From Bin107 sp965221655 (GTDB taxonomy: Bacteria; UBA8248): 64,000 nt of DNA. A model generated the notes under the pieces. The model saw only the letters and a program-made list of their open reading frames with translations. It made no database searches and was not told the origin of the DNA. Below, piece by piece: positions 25,936 through 35,015 of the stretch; positions within the stretch are counted from its first letter, which is position 1; each line of letters begins with the position of its first letter. The stretch is taken from NCBI GenBank assembly GCA_965221655.1, contig OZ244906.1, positions 744,001-808,000 on the forward strand. The letters are read 5' to 3'. The position numbers were made by a program, and so were the translations under genes.

Positions 25936-27123
25936 CTATTGCCCTTCGGGAATGACAACCCGCTTGTCGTGGCCCGCGGGCAGGCCGTTCTCGAGGGTGT
26001 GGAGCATCCAGTCCGCGATGGCGGGATACATGTCCGCCGCCACCTCGCCCATGGGGTGAAAGACGCCCTCATAGAGCCACAGCTCGCGCGGACACGTGAG
26101 GTGGGCGAAGAAGACGTCGATGTCATCAGGCGTGCAGAGCTCGTCCATGTCGCCCGCGACGAGGAGGTAGTTCGACTTCATTTTGCCCGCTATCGGCAGC
26201 CAGATGTTGTCGCGTTCCTCGACGAAGGCGTCAAAGGCGTCCTCATCCAGAATGTTCGTCATGTACATATAGATGCGCTTGAAGTTGGGCTGCGCCTGGT
26301 TGAAGATGATGTCCGAGGGTCCCACGTTCGCCATCTGGCCGACGACGGTATGGACGCGCTCGTCCTGGGCGGCTATTTCGACCGTCCAGCGGCTCCCCAT
26401 GCTCATGCCCATGATGCCGATTTTTGAAGCATCCACCTCTGCGCGTTCGGTGAGCCAGTCGATGACGCGGCTGCCCGCCCGCGCGTAGTTGTGGTGGTCC
26501 ACCCACACCTGGTTGATGTTGCATTCGCCCTGCCCGGGGCCGTCCATGATCGCGAAGTTCATCCCCCGCGCGTGAAACCAATTGTTGTAGGGCAGCAGCC
26601 CGTCTTCCTTGATCATGTCCATGCCGGGTATGAGAAGCACGGTTGGCCTGGGTCCCTCGCCCTCCGCGGGCCAGAAGTAGAAATAGGCGTTCTTGCCCGG
26701 CTCAAACTCCACCTGGTGCTTTTCGATGTCCCCGCCCATGAGTTCGCGCATTCTGTCAAAACACCGCGAAACGCCCGCGTAGTATTCTTTCTTGCGCGGA
26801 TGACCGTCGACGGGAATGAGGTGCTGGCCGCGTCCGTAGCAAAGGCCCGCGCGGTTGTAGTGCATGGCGGCGGTTACCCGGTTGCCCGCCTCCGCCGCCG
26901 CTGCCCCCTTTTTCTCCTGCAAGGCGGCCTGCTTGCCCCACAGCAGAGGGATGGAGCGCCTGCCCGAGACCCTTGTGTAGACGGCCTGGAGGTCCTGGTG
27001 GCGAAAACCCCGCTCGTAGCGCGTGCCCATGATGCCGGGGTGGAGGACGTCCTCGTTCTCGGAGAGTTTGAGGAAGTTGTCGAAAATCCAGTTTTGATTC
27101 GCGCGCGATGCCTGTCGTCTCAT
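25936..27123 (-). CDS. Alpha/beta hydrolase (FrsA/DUF1100-like)
   Basis: A 395-residue hydrolase with an N-terminal helical cap region (about 1-140) and an alpha/beta core. The nucleophile is Ser241 in IGIMGMSMGS, the acid lies in VAGDMDELC, and the base His in VFHPMGE. The layout resembles 2,6-dihydroxypseudooxynicotine hydrolase and FrsA-type esterases, which have the same cap. AGGAGAAGG precedes ATG 27123. It is divergent from metY, with 275 bp between. The true substrate is unknown. Confidence 0.78.
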   Translation of the reverse strand: MRRQASRANQNWIFDNFLKLSENEDVLHPGIMGTRYERGFRHQDLQAVYTRVSGRRSIPLLWGKQAALQEKKGAAAAEAGNRVTAAMHYNRAGLCYGRGQHLIPVDGHPRKKEYYAGVSRCFDRMRELMGGDIEKHQVEFEPGKNAYFYFWPAEGEGPRPTVLLIPGMDMIKEDGLLPYNNWFHARGMNFAIMDGPGQGECNINQVWVDHHNYARAGSRVIDWLTERAEVDASKIGIMGMSMGSRWTVEIAAQDERVHTVVGQMANVGPSDIIFNQAQPNFKRIYMYMTNILDEDAFDAFVEERDNIWLPIAGKMKSNYLLVAGDMDELCTPDDIDVFFAHLTCPRELWLYEGVFHPMGEVAADMYPAIADWMLHTLENGLPAGHDKRVVIPEGQ

Positions 27124-27398
27124 GCGCCGCCTTCTCCTCTGTGCAGAATGAATGGACTCAAGGGTGCTTTACATCCCGCCCTTGCCCGGTGACGAAATGC
27201 CTGGTGCAGTGCGCATTATAGTCGGTCGAGCGGCGCGCGAGGTCAACCGCCCGAGGGTTTTCCGCTCATTGGTGCCTGTGTTGTCGCGGTGGTCGGATTC
27301 ATGTATGTTCGGGCATCTCTATTGACTGGCGTTGTCGTGCTCCCGGCGGGGCGCGCCGCGCCGCAACCTTGCCGTTCGCGTACAAGGAGTCTTTGAAA

Positions 27399-28691
27399 AT
27401 GACAGTGGAATCGAACAACAAGGAAACCATCGTCCTGCACGCGGGCTTTCGCAAAGACGATACGACGAACGCCGTGGCGGTGCCGATCTACCAGACTTCT
27501 TCCTACCAGTTCGACAGCACCGAACACGCCGCGAACCTCTTCGCCCTCAAGGAACTCGGCAACATCTATACGCGCATCATGAACCCCACGAACGACGTGC
27601 TGGAAAAGCGCCTCGCCGCGCTTGAGGGAGGCGTCGGCGGCCTCGCAGTCTCCTCGGGCCAGTCGGCCTCCATGATGGCCGTGATGAACGTGGCGCGCGC
27701 GGGCGACAACATCGTGAGTTCGACTGACCTCTACGGCGGCACCTGGAACCTCTTCGCCAACCAGCTGGCGGACGTCGGCATCGAGTGCCGCTTCGTCGAC
27801 CCCGAAGACCCGGAGAGCTTCGCGCGCGCCACCGACGAGAAAACCCGCGCCTACTACGCCGAGACGCTGCCGAACCCCAAGCTGCGGGTCTTCCCGATCA
27901 AGGAAGTGGCGGACATCGGGCGCCCGCTGGGGATTCCCCTTATCATGGACAACACGGCGGCCCACGGCCTGTGCAAGCCCTTTGAGCACGGGGCGGCCGT
28001 CATCGCCTCCTCGTGCACGAAGTACATCGGCGGGCACGGCAACTCCATCGGCGGCATCATCATCGACGGCGGTAACTTTGACTGGGCGGCCCACCCCGAG
28101 AGGCAGCCTTACCTGAACCAGCCCGACCCGAGCTACCACGGCGCGGTGTGGACGGAGGCAGTCGCCCCGCTCGGCCCCATCGCCTTCATCATCAAGGCGC
28201 GCGTCACCGTCCTGCGCGATTCCGGCCAGGCGATGAGCCCCTTCAACGCCTTCTTGTTCCTCCAGGGTCTGGAGAGCCTGCCCGTGCGCATGGAACGCCA
28301 CTGTGAAAACGCCGTCGCCGCCGCGAATTTCCTGAAAGATCACCCCAAGGTGGGCTCGGTCATCTACCCCGGTCTGATGGAGGGGGAATTCAAGCGCCGC
28401 GCCGACACTTACCTCAACGGCGGCTACGGCGGGTTGTGCGGCATCGACCTCAAAGGCGGCAACGAGGCGGGCCAGAATTTTATCAACGCGCTCAAGATGT
28501 TCTACCACGTGGCGAACATCGGGGATTCGAGGAGCCTCGCCATCCATCCGGCGGGCACCACGCACTCCCAGCTCAGCGAGGAGGAGCAGGCGCAGACGGG
28601 CGTGACGCCGGGCTACGTGCGTCTTTCCATCGGCCTCGAGCACATCGACGACATCATCGCCGATCTTTCCCAGGCCCTGGACGCCGCATAG
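27399..28691 (+). CDS. O-acetylhomoserine sulfhydrylase family PLP enzyme, paralogue 1
   Basis: A 430-residue Cys/Met metabolism PLP enzyme of the MetY group. The PLP lysine is in SSCTKYIGGHG, and YTRIMNPT near 58 is the conserved phosphate-contact loop. The family would make homocysteine from O-acetylhomoserine and sulfide. It departs from the second paralogue around the DNT loop (MDNTAAHGLCKPFEHG), so its substrate may differ. AAGGAGT precedes ATG 27399. No known SAM riboswitch was seen in the 275-bp upstream gap. Confidence 0.85.
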   Translation: MTVESNNKETIVLHAGFRKDDTTNAVAVPIYQTSSYQFDSTEHAANLFALKELGNIYTRIMNPTNDVLEKRLAALEGGVGGLAVSSGQSASMMAVMNVARAGDNIVSSTDLYGGTWNLFANQLADVGIECRFVDPEDPESFARATDEKTRAYYAETLPNPKLRVFPIKEVADIGRPLGIPLIMDNTAAHGLCKPFEHGAAVIASSCTKYIGGHGNSIGGIIIDGGNFDWAAHPERQPYLNQPDPSYHGAVWTEAVAPLGPIAFIIKARVTVLRDSGQAMSPFNAFLFLQGLESLPVRMERHCENAVAAANFLKDHPKVGSVIYPGLMEGEFKRRADTYLNGGYGGLCGIDLKGGNEAGQNFINALKMFYHVANIGDSRSLAIHPAGTTHSQLSEEEQAQTGVTPGYVRLSIGLEHIDDIIADLSQALDAA

Positions 28692-28762
28692 GATACGGGG
28701 CAAGAGAAGGAAAACGCGAAGAGTCGCTCCCCCTCCGGGGCAATCCGGCTTCAAAGAGCAGT

Positions 28763-28788
28763 TCCCTGCCTTGCGCGCAAGGCAGGGA
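28763..28788. repeat. Perfect 26-bp palindrome
   Basis: The half-site TCCCTGCCTTGCG is followed directly by its exact reverse complement, with no spacer. It lies 72 bp after the metY-type gene and about 60 bp before the tRNA-Pro gene. There is no T-run, so it is not a classical terminator. Confidence 0.85.
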
Positions 28789-28846
28789 TGCGCGCGTCGT
28801 CTGCGTTCTTGCCGAGGGGTTCGATACCGGCCTTCAGGTGAGGTGA

Positions 28847-28923
<77 letters not shown>

Positions 28924-29012
28924 ACCCGACGCCGCGTGGTCTGCGTCGGGAGATTATTCTCAGATTTCGCCCGCGCGTGCAACCGCAGGCGGCCAGCGGC
29001 GGCCGCAGTACC

Positions 29013-29711
29013 TCAGGGCTTGCGCCACCCGTATTTGCCGACCAACTTCACGAAGACGCAGTTCACCAGCTCCTCGGGCGGCAGGAGGTTTCCTGCACCC
29101 GAGAGGCGCAGACGCACGAGGGTTTGGGCGTCGCCCTCCCCCAGCGGCATGACGATGCGCCCGCCCGGGGCGAGTTGCGCAATCCATGGCGCGGGCACCT
29201 CGGGGGCGGAGGCCGCGCTCACGATGGCGTCGAAAGGAGCCTCCTCCGGCCAGCCGTAGGTGCCGTCCGCCGTCCAGAGCATGTAGTTCGTGAGGCCAAA
29301 GGAATCGAGGCGCTCCCTTGCGCGCGCGGAAATCTCCGGTACGCGCTCGATGGCGCGCACGCTGCCCGCGAGGCGCCCGAGCAGTGCTGTCACGTAGCCT
29401 GAGCCCGCCCCGATTTCGAGCACCTTCTCGCGGCCCGTGAGTTCGAGCGCCTCCAGGGAGGCCGCCACCATGTAGGGCTGGGAGATGGTTTGTCCGTGTC
29501 CGATGGGCAACGCCTTATCGGCGTAGGCCGTCTCGCGGAACACCTCGGGGGCGAAGTGATGGCGCGGCACCTCGCGCAGCGCCTCGATGACCCGCTCATC
29601 GCCGATGCCGCGGGCGAGAATCTGGCGCTCGACCATCTCCTCGCACGCCTGCCGCCAGCGGCTGCGCGCGCCAGTCTGTCCGTTGCGTTTGCCCCTTAGT
29701 GAAAACGCCAA
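29013..29711 (-). CDS. pcm: Protein-L-isoaspartate O-methyltransferase Pcm
   Basis: Uses SAM to repair isoaspartyl residues in damaged proteins. The SAM motif I VLEIGAGSGYVTALL lies near residues 97-111, and the substrate motif near 75 is GHGQTISQPYMVA. The length is 232 aa from the TTG at 29711; the family core starts near residue 26 (MVERQIL), so a shorter start at ATG 29636 is possible. It overlaps surE by 16 bp on the same strand, the classical surE-pcm pair. Confidence 0.94.
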   Translation of the reverse strand: MAFSLRGKRNGQTGARSRWRQACEEMVERQILARGIGDERVIEALREVPRHHFAPEVFRETAYADKALPIGHGQTISQPYMVAASLEALELTGREKVLEIGAGSGYVTALLGRLAGSVRAIERVPEISARARERLDSFGLTNYMLWTADGTYGWPEEAPFDAIVSAASAPEVPAPWIAQLAPGGRIVMPLGEGDAQTLVRLRLSGAGNLLPPEELVNCVFVKLVGKYGWRKP

Positions 29712-30454
29712 GACTCAAGCCCTTTCATTGCGCCGTAGTCCGTCAGGTCGAGGCGGATCGGCGTGATCGAAACTTGGTGGGAGGAAATCGCCTCGAAATC
29801 GGTGTCGGGCTCCTCCTCCCAGCGCAGGCCGTTTCCCCCTATCCAGTAATAGGCGCGGCCGCGCGGGTCGACCTTCTCCACGATGGCCTCCTCGTAGACG
29901 CGCTTGCCCTGGCGGGTAATTCTCTCCCCCCGGCACGCCTCGGGGGCAACGTTCGGGACGTTCACGTTCAGCAAAACGCCGGGTGCGAGCCCCCGTGTGA
30001 GGATTTCCCGCGCACAGGCATGGGCGACTTTTCTCGCAAGGTCGTAGAGGGGCGCTTCTTCATAAGCGTGGACGAGCGAGAGTGCGGCCGCGGGCAGCCC
30101 CAGGAGGGTGGCCTCCATCGCGGCGGCTACGGTGCCCGAATAGGTGATGTCCTCGCCCATGTTCCCGCCCTTGTTGATGCCCGCGAGCAGGGCGTCGGGC
30201 CGCTCCTCTGTGTCGAGCAGCCCGTTTAAGGCAAGGTTCACGCAGTCGGTGGGGGTGCCGTCCACGGCAAACCAACCCGGCTGCACCTCGTTGACGCGCA
30301 GGGGGCGGTGCAGGCTCAGCGAATGCCCCGCCGCGCTCTGCTCCCTGTCCGGAGCCACGACGACGACTTCCCCCAGCGGGGCCACGGCCTCATGGAGGGC
30401 GCGCAGGCCGGGCGAGTCGATGCCGTCGTCGTTGGAAAGAAGTATGCGAGGCAT
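29696..30454 (-). CDS. surE: 5'/3'-nucleotidase SurE
   Basis: Metal-dependent survival phosphatase acting on nucleoside monophosphates. The N-terminal SNDDGIDSPG carries the two metal-binding aspartates at residues 8-9. Ser and Asn ligands follow in DREQSAAGHSLS and the GINKGGNMGEDITYSGTVAAAMEA region. Length 252 aa is normal. It overlaps pcm, so translation is coupled. The usual next partner, nlpD, lies about 4 kb away on the same strand behind unrelated genes. Confidence 0.96.
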   Translation of the reverse strand: MPRILLSNDDGIDSPGLRALHEAVAPLGEVVVVAPDREQSAAGHSLSLHRPLRVNEVQPGWFAVDGTPTDCVNLALNGLLDTEERPDALLAGINKGGNMGEDITYSGTVAAAMEATLLGLPAAALSLVHAYEEAPLYDLARKVAHACAREILTRGLAPGVLLNVNVPNVAPEACRGERITRQGKRVYEEAIVEKVDPRGRAYYWIGGNGLRWEEEPDTDFEAISSHQVSITPIRLDLTDYGAMKGLESWRFH

Positions 30455-30608
30455 GGGGGCCTTTTGGGATGTATCACTCAGCGGGCGAATAAAAATGATA
30501 GCCCAGTTGCGATTTCAAAATCAAGACGCCGATAGAGCGCGGAGGTCTGCTTGCCTTTGCGCGCGGTGGTGATTCAAAATGGAGGCAGGCATTTTGCAGG
30601 GAGCGCAC

Positions 30609-31976
30609 ATGAACGAGGATGCCGCGCGGAGCAAGGCCGGGGACGTGGGCCGCAGCGGGGAGCTTTCTCCGAACGGGGCGGCCCCGGGTGCGCGCGCCTT
30701 TCATTTCGAGACGAACGCCCTCCACGCGGGTGCGCGGCCCGACGCCACCACCGGGGCGCGGGCGGTGCCCATCTACCAGTCCTCTTCCTTCGTTTTTGAC
30801 GACGACAAGCACGCCGCGGGCCTGTTCGCGCTTCAGGACTATGGCTACATCTACTCGCGCATCGGCAACCCCACGACAAGCGCCTTCGAGGAGCGCATGG
30901 CCACGCTCGAGGGAGGCGTCGGGGCACTGGCGACGGCCTCGGGCCAGGCGGCGCAGTTCATCGCGCTTTTCACGCTGATGGCGCCGGGGGATGAAATCGT
31001 CTCCTCCGCCACGCTCTACGGCGGCACCTACACGCAGTTCGACATCACGCTCAGAAAGTTGGGGATAGAAACGACGTTCGTCGATCCTGCGCGGCCGGAG
31101 AATTTCGAGGCTGCCGTAACGGAGAAGACGCGCGCGCTGTATTGCGAGACCATCGGCAACCCGCGCACGAACGTCGCCGACCTCGAGCCCCTGGCGCGCA
31201 TCGCCGCCGACGCGGGCGTGCCCCTTGTGGTGGACAATACCTTCGCCACCCCCTACCTGTGCCGTCCCATCGAGTGGGGGGCGGACGTGGTGGTGCACTC
31301 CACGACCAAGTTTATCGGCGGGCACGGGACGAGCATCGGCGGCGTCATCGTCGACGCGGGGCGCTTCGACTGGGCGAACGGCAAGTTTCCGGGCATGGTC
31401 GAACCCTCGCCGGGTTACCACGGCCTCAATTTTTTTGAAACTTTTGGCGAATACGGCTTCCTCATGAAGGCGCGCGCGGAGAGCCTGCGCGACATCGGGG
31501 CGTGCCCGAGTCCGTTCAACGCCTTTTTGTTCCTCCAAGGACTGGAAACGCTCAGCCTGCGCATGGCGCGCCACTGCGAAAACGCAGAGCGCGTCGCCGC
31601 TTTTCTCTCGGAGGATTCGAGAACGACCTTCGTGAGCTACCCCGGCCTGCCCTCCAGCCCCGAATACGAGAAGGCGATGAAATATTTGCCCGCAGGCCGG
31701 GGGGCCGTCTTTTCGTTCGGCATACGGGGCGGCTTCGACGCGGCGGTGCGCTTCATCAACGCCTTGCAGCTGCACAGCCACCTGGCGAACATCGGCGACG
31801 CAAAGAGCCTCGTCATCCATCCGGCCTCGACGACGCACGCCCAGTTGAGCGAGGAGGACATGCGGGCGGGCAACGTTACGCCCGACCTCATCCGCATATC
31901 GGTGGGTCTTGAACACATCGGCGACATCCTGTGGGACCTCGATCAGGCGCTCGACGCGGCGACGCGGGGAGTGTGA
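30609..31976 (+). CDS. metY: O-acetylhomoserine aminocarboxypropyltransferase MetY, paralogue 2
   Basis: A 455-residue PLP enzyme that forms homocysteine from O-acetylhomoserine and sulfide. The PLP lysine is in HSTTKFIGGHG, the phosphate loop is YSRIGNPT, and VDNTFATPYLCRP is canonical for MetY. An N-terminal extension of about 35 residues precedes the family core. CAGGGAG precedes ATG 30609. The stop overlaps the start of the CoA-binding protein gene (TGATG), a known gene partnership. Confidence 0.92.
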   Translation: MNEDAARSKAGDVGRSGELSPNGAAPGARAFHFETNALHAGARPDATTGARAVPIYQSSSFVFDDDKHAAGLFALQDYGYIYSRIGNPTTSAFEERMATLEGGVGALATASGQAAQFIALFTLMAPGDEIVSSATLYGGTYTQFDITLRKLGIETTFVDPARPENFEAAVTEKTRALYCETIGNPRTNVADLEPLARIAADAGVPLVVDNTFATPYLCRPIEWGADVVVHSTTKFIGGHGTSIGGVIVDAGRFDWANGKFPGMVEPSPGYHGLNFFETFGEYGFLMKARAESLRDIGACPSPFNAFLFLQGLETLSLRMARHCENAERVAAFLSEDSRTTFVSYPGLPSSPEYEKAMKYLPAGRGAVFSFGIRGGFDAAVRFINALQLHSHLANIGDAKSLVIHPASTTHAQLSEEDMRAGNVTPDLIRISVGLEHIGDILWDLDQALDAATRGV

Positions 31977-32455
31977 TGCCTCTTTCCGCCTATCAGGACC
32001 CGCACACGATTCGCCACGTTCTGCGCCACCACCGCCGCGTGGCGATAGTGGGCCTTTCGGCGAACGACGCGCGGCCGAGCTACTTCGTGGGCTACTATCT
32101 GCAACGAATGGGGTTCGAGGTGATTCCGGTAAACCCCAGGTACGAGCGCATACTGAACTGCAAGTCCTACCCCGACGTGGCGTCGATACCGGAGCCTCCC
32201 GACGTTGTGGACGTCTTCCGCAGGCCGCACGAAATCTCAGGCGTCGTGGATGAGGCCATAGCGGTGGGAGCACAGTCGCTCTGGCTCCAATTCGGCGTGG
32301 TGAACGAGGAGGAGGCAAGCCGCGCGCAGGAGGCAGGCCTCCTCGTCGTCATGGACAGGTGCATGAAGATCGAGCACGGCCGTTTGCGGGGCGGCCTGCA
32401 CACGGCGGGGATGCGGACGGGCGTCATCACCACACGCAGGAACCCGCTCATTTGA
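31976..32455 (+). CDS. CoA-binding domain protein (YccU-like)
   Basis: A 159-residue Rossmann-type CoA_binding domain protein, with VAIVGLSANDARPSYFVG at the nucleotide loop and EVIPVNPRYERI as the second strand. The end of the domain has WLQFGVVNEEEASRAQEAGL. It is translationally coupled to metY (TGATG). Such proteins are often linked to, and sometimes fused with, O-acetylhomoserine sulfhydrylase. The function is unknown; a role in acyl-CoA sensing or acetyl transfer to homoserine is only inference. Confidence 0.9.
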   Translation: MPLSAYQDPHTIRHVLRHHRRVAIVGLSANDARPSYFVGYYLQRMGFEVIPVNPRYERILNCKSYPDVASIPEPPDVVDVFRRPHEISGVVDEAIAVGAQSLWLQFGVVNEEEASRAQEAGLLVVMDRCMKIEHGRLRGGLHTAGMRTGVITTRRNPLI

Positions 32456-32510
32456 GCGGGCGCTTCATCGTGTTTTCCTCCTTGCGGGGATTTTCGTCAT
32501 GAGAGGGTGC

Positions 32511-32539
32511 TTGTAGATTCAGAAAGTATAATTTATAAC
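32511..32539 (+). promoter_or_regulatory. Candidate promoter of the FecR-domain gene
   Basis: TTGTAG (32511-32516), a 17-nt spacer, then TATAAC (32534-32539) in an AT-rich patch. A perfect TATAAT also lies at 32527-32532 but without a good -35. Confidence 0.4.
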
Positions 32540-32592
32540 AATACGTCGAATGTAGGGAATCGCCGCCTCTTCATGGTTTCACAGAGAAGAAA

Positions 32593-33246
32593 ATGTACCG
32601 ACCCCTGGTTCTGGTCCTTCCCTTCCTTGTCATATGCTCGGCTGTGCCCGCCGATGCGGAGCGCCACCCCCCTCTGATCTACGCCAGTTCGATGTCAGGC
32701 CAGCCGCAAGTCGCCCTCTCCCGCGGCGAGAAAGTCTTGCTGAAAGACAAGCGCGTGATGCGTCCGGGAGACAGGCTCTTCACGAACGAGGGTGCGCGGG
32801 CCGTCATCGAATTTAAGCGGCAGCCGGCTTGCAGGATATTCCTGGAGCCGAACAGTTCCTTCAGGTTCCTCGGTATCGAACCGGACGATACCTACCTGGC
32901 CGAGCTGGACAAGGGCTTCCTCCAGTGCAAGGAATCCTCCTGCGGGCTCAAGCTCGTCTTCCTGACGCCAGCGGGAAAGCTGAGCGGAAAAGGTGCGGAA
33001 TTCGCATTGCAGGCCCACCCCCAGGCCGTCACCGTTACCCTCAAGCGGGGGGCGATGCGCCTGCTCCTCGACGGGCATTCCGTCGCGCTCCGCGAAATGA
33101 CGCGCACCACCCTCTCCCGAACGGGGAGCCACCGCATCGCAGCGTTGCACGGCGAGGAGATTTTCATCCCCCGGGAGCCCGAAGACTCTCCTTTTCTCGG
33201 AGGCATGGTTCCCCCCTTGCCGGTTTCGACTCCGAGAAGCCCTTGA
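32593..33246 (+). CDS. FecR-domain periplasmic protein
   Basis: A 217-residue secreted protein with a signal peptide at about 1-22. A FecR-like beta-helix domain follows, where the phrase RVMRPGDRLFTNEGARAVIEF is typical. Two cysteines around CKESSC (near residue 113) could form a disulfide. It lacks the anti-sigma helix of true FecR, and no sigma or TonB gene is near, so it is probably an envelope protein of unknown role. It ends 51 bp before tRNA-Pro. Confidence 0.75.
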   Translation: MYRPLVLVLPFLVICSAVPADAERHPPLIYASSMSGQPQVALSRGEKVLLKDKRVMRPGDRLFTNEGARAVIEFKRQPACRIFLEPNSSFRFLGIEPDDTYLAELDKGFLQCKESSCGLKLVFLTPAGKLSGKGAEFALQAHPQAVTVTLKRGAMRLLLDGHSVALREMTRTTLSRTGSHRIAALHGEEIFIPREPEDSPFLGGMVPPLPVSTPRSP

Positions 33247-33297
33247 CGAATACTGCCTGAAAGCCTTACTACGTGTTTCGAGAATGTCTTCATCGGT

Positions 33298-33374
<77 letters not shown>

Positions 33375-33423
33375 TCATTTCTTCCGCTAACGAACGCATC
33401 TCGCTCCGCCGAGGAGACCAGAG

Positions 33424-34329
33424 ATGGAACTCGGGTTCATCGGCCTGGGCAGGATGGGCAGTGAAATTTGCGCCCACCTCCTGGCGGCCGGGCACACAGT
33501 CGGCGCATACGACCTGCGCGAGGAGGCCGTCGCCCAGGCCGAGAAAAAAGGCGCGCGCGCGGCAACCAGCCCGGCAGACGCGGCCTCGGGGGCAGAGGTC
33601 GTCTTCACCTCCCTTCCCCATCCCGACGCGTCGCGCCAGGTGATTCTCGGCGAGACGGGCATTCTCGCAGGTGTGCGAGAAGGCGCGATTCTGGCGGAGA
33701 CGAGCACCGTCTCCCCTTCCCTCATTCAGGAACTGGCGCCCGAGGTGAAAGCGCGCGGAGCCACGCTGATGGACGCAGCGGTGAGCGGCGGCGTGCAGGG
33801 TGCGCAGGCAGGAACCCTCACGCTGATGGTCGGCGGCGATGAGGCGGGCTTCGAGAGGCTCCGGCCCCTTCTGGCCTGTTTTGGCAAAAACGTCTTTCAT
33901 TGCGGCCCCGCGGGGATGGGCATGGTGTTCAAGGTCGTGAACAACATGCTTTCCCACGTGAACCTCGCGGCTTTGACCGAGGCGATGGCTCTGGGCGTCG
34001 CGGCGGGTGCTGACCCCGATCTGCTTTGCGACGTGATCGCCGTGAGCTCGGGCCGCAGCCGCCAGGTGGAGGACAGGCTCCGCAAACACATTCTGCCGGG
34101 CGAATTTACCCCCGGCATGACGACGGACCTCGCGACCAAGGATTCGGACTTGTGCCTCGAGCTGGCTCGCGAACTGCGCGTTCCCACCTTTATCGCAAGC
34201 GCCTCACACCACGTCTACGAAATGGCAATTCGCAAAGGGTACGGAGCCGAGGAATACGCCTCGCTCATCAAGCTGTGGGAGGAGTGGCTGGGCGTCGAGG
34301 TGCGCTCGAAGAACGCGGGGCGGTCTTGA
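33424..34329 (+). CDS. NAD(P)-dependent beta-hydroxyacid dehydrogenase
   Basis: A 301-residue member of the 3-hydroxyisobutyrate / tartronate semialdehyde reductase family. The N-terminal GFIGLGRMG binds the dinucleotide. The substrate loop DAAVSGGVQGAQAGTL is near residues 118-133, and the catalytic Lys is in GMVFKVVNNM near 175. KDSDLCLELARE is the C-terminal signature. Which hydroxyacid it uses cannot be said; the glycerate 2-kinase in the same window would fit tartronate semialdehyde reduction, but it is 9 kb away. Confidence 0.9.
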   Translation: MELGFIGLGRMGSEICAHLLAAGHTVGAYDLREEAVAQAEKKGARAATSPADAASGAEVVFTSLPHPDASRQVILGETGILAGVREGAILAETSTVSPSLIQELAPEVKARGATLMDAAVSGGVQGAQAGTLTLMVGGDEAGFERLRPLLACFGKNVFHCGPAGMGMVFKVVNNMLSHVNLAALTEAMALGVAAGADPDLLCDVIAVSSGRSRQVEDRLRKHILPGEFTPGMTTDLATKDSDLCLELARELRVPTFIASASHHVYEMAIRKGYGAEEYASLIKLWEEWLGVEVRSKNAGRS

Positions 34330-34429
34330 CGCACACGTCCTTGCGCCGTGCGGCCCCAAAGCCGGCGGAAAAGTCCGGCTGCGCCGCTGCGGGGTTTTGA
34401 TTCCCGCTCACACGGAGGATTTAGGGAAG

Positions 34430-34984
34430 ATGCGCCCCGAGGAGATGTTCGACGAGGCTTTTGCATCCGCCTTTGAGGACAGGAGAAACCTCGTCTCCTT
34501 TCTCGAGGGCATCGACCCCGCCCACGTCCACTGGCGCCCTCCTGACGGGGAGTGGTCCCTGCACGAGAATCTTGAACACATCACCCTGACCGACAATTAT
34601 TTCGCGCGCTTCGTCGAGAAAGGAATCGAGGAAGCAACCGCCGCGGGTACGTGGGACACGGCTCCCGAAAACCCGCAGAAGATGAGCCGCGCCGCGCTCA
34701 GGCGCAGGGAGCAGGGACACGTGCCCGCGCCCGACTTTCTCCTGCCCAAGGGAGAAGGCGATTTTCGGGAAATGATTGCCACTCTCATCCCCAAGCGCGA
34801 GGCGGTGCGCCAGGTGATGCTTCCCTACCGAGGCGTCGACATGAGCCGCTTGGTGCATGAACATTTTCGCTACGGCGACCTCGACATGTACGACCGCATC
34901 GTCTACGCGGGGACGCACGACTACCTGCATCAAGACCAGATGACGCGCGTCACCACCGCCCCGGGCTTCCCGCGAAGCACATGA
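34430..34984 (+). CDS. DinB-superfamily protein
   Basis: A 184-residue four-helix DinB/DUF664-like protein. The metal-binding triad of the fold is suggested by ENLEHI near residue 46 and by GTHDYLHQDQM near residue 163. This family includes thiol-dependent S-transferases and proteins of unknown role. The in-frame TTG at 34397 lacks a ribosome site; ATG 34430 follows TAGGGAAG. It lies about 100 bp after the dehydrogenase gene and may be co-transcribed with the amidase 31 bp downstream. Confidence 0.75.
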   Translation: MRPEEMFDEAFASAFEDRRNLVSFLEGIDPAHVHWRPPDGEWSLHENLEHITLTDNYFARFVEKGIEEATAAGTWDTAPENPQKMSRAALRRREQGHVPAPDFLLPKGEGDFREMIATLIPKREAVRQVMLPYRGVDMSRLVHEHFRYGDLDMYDRIVYAGTHDYLHQDQMTRVTTAPGFPRST

Positions 34985-35015
34985 GGCGCACGTCCACCCG
35001 CTGCGGAGTTGTTCG

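Noticed and set aside
27124..27398. A SAM or T-box type leader before the first metY-type gene
   Set aside because: No conserved riboswitch cores were seen in this divergent gap.
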